DNA of 64,000 nucleotides, taken from Acephala macrosclerotiorum. Lineage: Eukaryota > Ascomycota > Leotiomycetes > Helotiales > Mollisiaceae. A model generated the notes under the pieces. It was not told where the DNA came from. It was given only the letters and a program-made list of their open reading frames with translations, and searched no databases. The translations under genes were made by a program, and so were the position numbers. Where the stretch lies: NCBI GenBank assembly GCA_014904845.1, contig MU119202.1:434001-498000 (forward strand), written 5' to 3'. Shown here piece after piece: positions 60,901 to 64,000 of the stretch (positions within the stretch are counted from its first letter, which is position 1; each line of letters starts with the position of its first letter).

Positions 60901-63660
60901 AATTTACTATTTATTTGATATTACTAATAAAATCTCGTTATTTTTTTAATTTTTTCGAAGTTCGTAAAATGTTTTTTACGTTTTAATACTCGCGCGAATT
61001 TAGTGATCGATAAATATTTAAAGTATTTATACAATCGTTTAAATTTTATTTTAATCAAATAATAAATAATAAAATCGATTTTTATCATAGAAATTTTACA
61101 ATTACTATAAATCAAGTTTTCAAGTAAATCAAATAATATTTAAAGATATTTAAACGCTTTAATAATAAACGTACGTCGTTTATTTCAAATAAATATATTA
61201 TTAAAATTATCGAATTTAATTTACAATTTATTTATATTTTAAAAGTACAATAGAAAAAGTACGTCTATTAAAACCACGTAAAACGTAATACGTTCAATTA
61301 ATGTATTAATATTAATAATTTTAAAAAATAAAATTTTATCGATTTCAAATTTAATTACTATTTTTTTAATTTTAAATTCGTTCAATTTAACGTTTCAAAT
61401 TCGTTAAAAAATCAAATACTAATTTTTACTAGTAATCGATTATTGGACGACGCTAATATCGATTATAATACTTATAAAAACGTTTAATATGTAATAATTC
61501 GTTAAATACGTTTTTGTATTAATAAATATTAAAAACGATTTCAATTGTATTACAATATTCGATATCGTATAATAAATTAATTAATAATCGAGTAATTCGA
61601 TAATTTTAAATCTATTAATCGTATTGTAAAATATTATAAAATAATTGATCGATCGTATAATATCGTTTTCGTATAAATCTCTTTTTTTGATAAATTTAAC
61701 GACGAATTGTTCGTATTTTTTAGTGATATCGAAATTTAGTTTTTCAAATTCAATTACGAATTGAATTATTTTATTTTTATCGAACGATTTCGATTTTTTA
61801 AAATTATTTTTTTTTTTTTTTTTTTTTTTTTTTGTATAGCGAATATTTTAATAATTCGAATTTTTATAAATAAAATTTTTTTTTTTTTTTTAATATATTA
61901 TCGATTTTTTGTAATTAATTCGATTATTATATTGAATGTTTTTATCGTGATATTTATAGTTTACGAAATATAATTTAATTATATTTTAATAAGTTTTTTT
62001 TTTTTCGATTATAAAAATTTTAAAAATTGTTTTTATTTTTACTTGAAATAAAATCGCATTATAAACGTTTTCGTATATCGTTTAAAAATTCAATAAAAGT
62101 CGAAAAAACGTTTAATAATATTTTAATACGTTTCAATAAACGTAATAAAATTTGTTTCGTATAATAGTTTTTATTCGTATATTCGAACGTAAATTAAATT
62201 GTTTTTGAATCAGTTTTTAATGTAATATTTCGAAGTATTCGAAAATCGTTTTATTTGAATTTTGTACTCGAATTAATGCGAATGTAATCGTATTTTATTA
62301 ATTGAATATTTTGTTTTAATGTTTTTCGATTTCGAAATTTGATTTTATAATTTTAATTATTTTATTGAAAAGCAAACTTTTTTTAGTAAGTTTTTAGTAA
62401 TAAAATTTATTAGTTTCGTCGATAAATATAATCGAAAACGTATTATAATAATTTTTAAATTTAATATTTGTTTTCGAATATAAATTTTCGAATATTCGTA
62501 TAAATATATTTAATGAATTTTTTTTTTCGTAGTATTTAAATTTATCGTTATAAATCTTTATAAAAATAATTAATTTTTTATTGAGATTAAATATTATTTG
62601 ATTTTCGCGATTGAAATTATATATTAATCGATTAAAATTTTTTGATAGTTTTTTAATTTTTGATAATAATAAAAACGATAAATTTCATTTCGAGTTTTCG
62701 TTTTTTGATAACAAATCTAATAATAATATTTTATTACGCTTTTGAATTTGTTTTTAAAGTATCGTACGTTCGAATAATATTGTTTACTTTATAGAAAATT
62801 CTATAATAAGTCTTAGTAATTAAAAAAAGAAATTCAAAGGTATTAATACTATTTTTTTAATTTTTTCAATAGAAATAATAAAAAACGTTAGTTTTTAAAT
62901 TTATTTTGTTTTTAAATCGATTGTATTTTTCTATAAATTAAAATTTTTTATTAAATTTATTTTTATAATTTTTTTATGCGATTATTTTAATTGTTTTTTT
63001 TATTTGCAATATTTATTAATATTTTTAAATTTTTAATAAATCGTTTTTTCGATATTTATATTTCGTTTATTCGCAAAATTTTATATAATTTTTTTTTCGT
63101 ATTTTTATTTATTTTCTTTTCAAATATTTTCTTTATTTATTCTAAAAATGCTTTTTTATATTTTATTTATAATTTATAGTTTCGATTATTTTTCGCTTTA
63201 AAACTTTATATTTATTTCAATGTATATTGTATCGAATCGAGAAATAGAAAAAGTAATAAAAAAGTTTTTTTTTAATCAAAATCGTATTCTAAAAAAATAT
63301 AATCGTATTCTCAAAAAATATTTTATCGAATCGTATTGTATTCGATAAACATATTAATTTAACGAGTTTTCGTATTAAATTCGTAAAAATTGTTTTTAAT
63401 ATTATTTAATAAATTACAATAAAATACTCGTTATTAATACGCAATAAAACGTAGAATAAAAAATCAATTAATTTCAAATCGAAGAAAATAAAACGAGCGT
63501 AAAATCGCAATATTTTTTGAAAATTTAATAGTTTTTTTTAATAGATTACATACAATTTGAATTTTCTTATTCGATCGATTTTATTTAATTACTATTTTTT
63601 CGTAAATAATTTTATTATTTTATAATCGAACGAATTCAATTATTGATTAGTATTAATATT

Positions 63661-64000
63661 AGAACGTTCGAGGACAAATCACGAAATACTAAAATCTTAA
63701 TCTGGTATTAATAATTCAATTCTATTTGCCTTTTCTTAGAAGAGGCATCTTTCTATTTATATAATTAAATAGAGTAGACGTAAGATTAAAGAGTGGACGC
63801 TAGAGCAATTATTGCCAAGGGCAATAGAGATTATAGCTAAGATTATTTAGTCGATCGTTTAAGCGATTACATAATTGAATCGATATTAGCAATTCTTTTT
63901 TTGAGAGGAGACGCTTTTTTCAACTCGTAAACCAGATACAGGGGAAAGTACTACCGCGGCTGTCAACGCGCTGTCCCGCTACCAAATACTAAAAAGAAAT
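63661..64000 (+). repeat. 340-bp direct repeat, mildly mutated copy, cut by window end
   Basis: This is the same repeat with clearly higher GC, so closer to the ancestral sequence. It runs to the last base of the window and its real end is not visible. No open frame of note is present. The jump in GC at about 63.65 kb coincides with the start of the homology. Confidence 0.85.

Larger units (their letters stand above)
54032..63660. mobile_element. RIP-degraded, AT-rich transposon-derived block
   Basis: About 9.6 kb with very low GC, no gene, and stop codons throughout every frame; the longest open frames are about 60-85 codons of Lys/Ile/Phe/Asn-rich sequence. C is retained mainly before G: in four sampled 60-base stretches (starting 58501, 60541, 61561 and 62101) 14 of 18 C are in CpG. 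Together with the repeat copies at 55881, 57612 and 63661 this is the expected result of RIP acting on repeated mobile DNA. No reverse transcriptase or transposase motif survives well enough for me to name the element class. A pure T run of about 27 is at 61807. Confidence 0.75.

Overview
The window is nuclear DNA of a filamentous ascomycete (Pezizomycotina; Leotiomycetes is my guess from gene style only). The evidence is short GT-AG introns of about 42-195 bp in most genes, recognisable fungal families (GDS1-type winged helix, Clr5-ankyrin, Aim21, Tvp18, acid trehalase, Mcm10, Rnh202), and a large AT-rich block with the transition pattern of repeat-induced point mutation (RIP).

Layout. 1-6027 is mostly gene-free and ends in the pyrimidine-rich leader of a GDS1-like regulator (6028-7250). 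7251-12459 is gene-poor and holds a degenerate array of about 400-550 bp units and a 14-bp minisatellite. Next come a Clr5-ankyrin protein (12460-16289), a small secreted protein with internal peptide repeats (18185-18725, minus), an aldehyde dehydrogenase of succinate-semialdehyde type (19972-21828) and a membrane-associated short-chain dehydrogenase (22280-23455). From 25.2 to 52.1 kb genes are dense: a heme-dependent N-demethylase-like protein, an atypical NAD(P)-binding protein, an IMPACT/UPF0029 protein, a secreted beta-lactamase-like serine hydrolase, an acidic conserved protein, NTF2, TVP18, AIM21, vacuolar acid trehalase, MCM10 and RNase H2 subunit B.

From about 52.6 kb the composition changes. 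A 130-150 bp repeat (three copies, 53.2-54.0 kb) marks the border, followed by about 9.6 kb of extremely AT-rich gene-free DNA. That block contains copies of one repeat: 57612-57951 and 63661-64000 in direct orientation at a constant 6049-bp offset without indels, and 55881-56100 inverted. The two direct copies differ almost only by transitions, and the last copy is much less mutated. This is best read as a RIP-degraded transposon cluster, possibly an LTR element cut by the window edge.

Functional links. MCM10 and the RNase H2B gene, both for DNA replication and genome maintenance, are divergent and share a promoter with an ACGCGT (MluI cell-cycle box) motif. The two oxidoreductase genes at 20-23.5 kb lie in tandem, but the sequence does not show they share a pathway. 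The most unusual gene is the small secreted repeat protein: its repeats are preceded by basic residues, in most cases followed by Glu-Ala or Glu-Pro dipeptides, which resembles processing of a pheromone-like or RiPP-like precursor. All exon models are hand-built; exon lengths sum to whole codons and junctions restore conserved motifs where stated.
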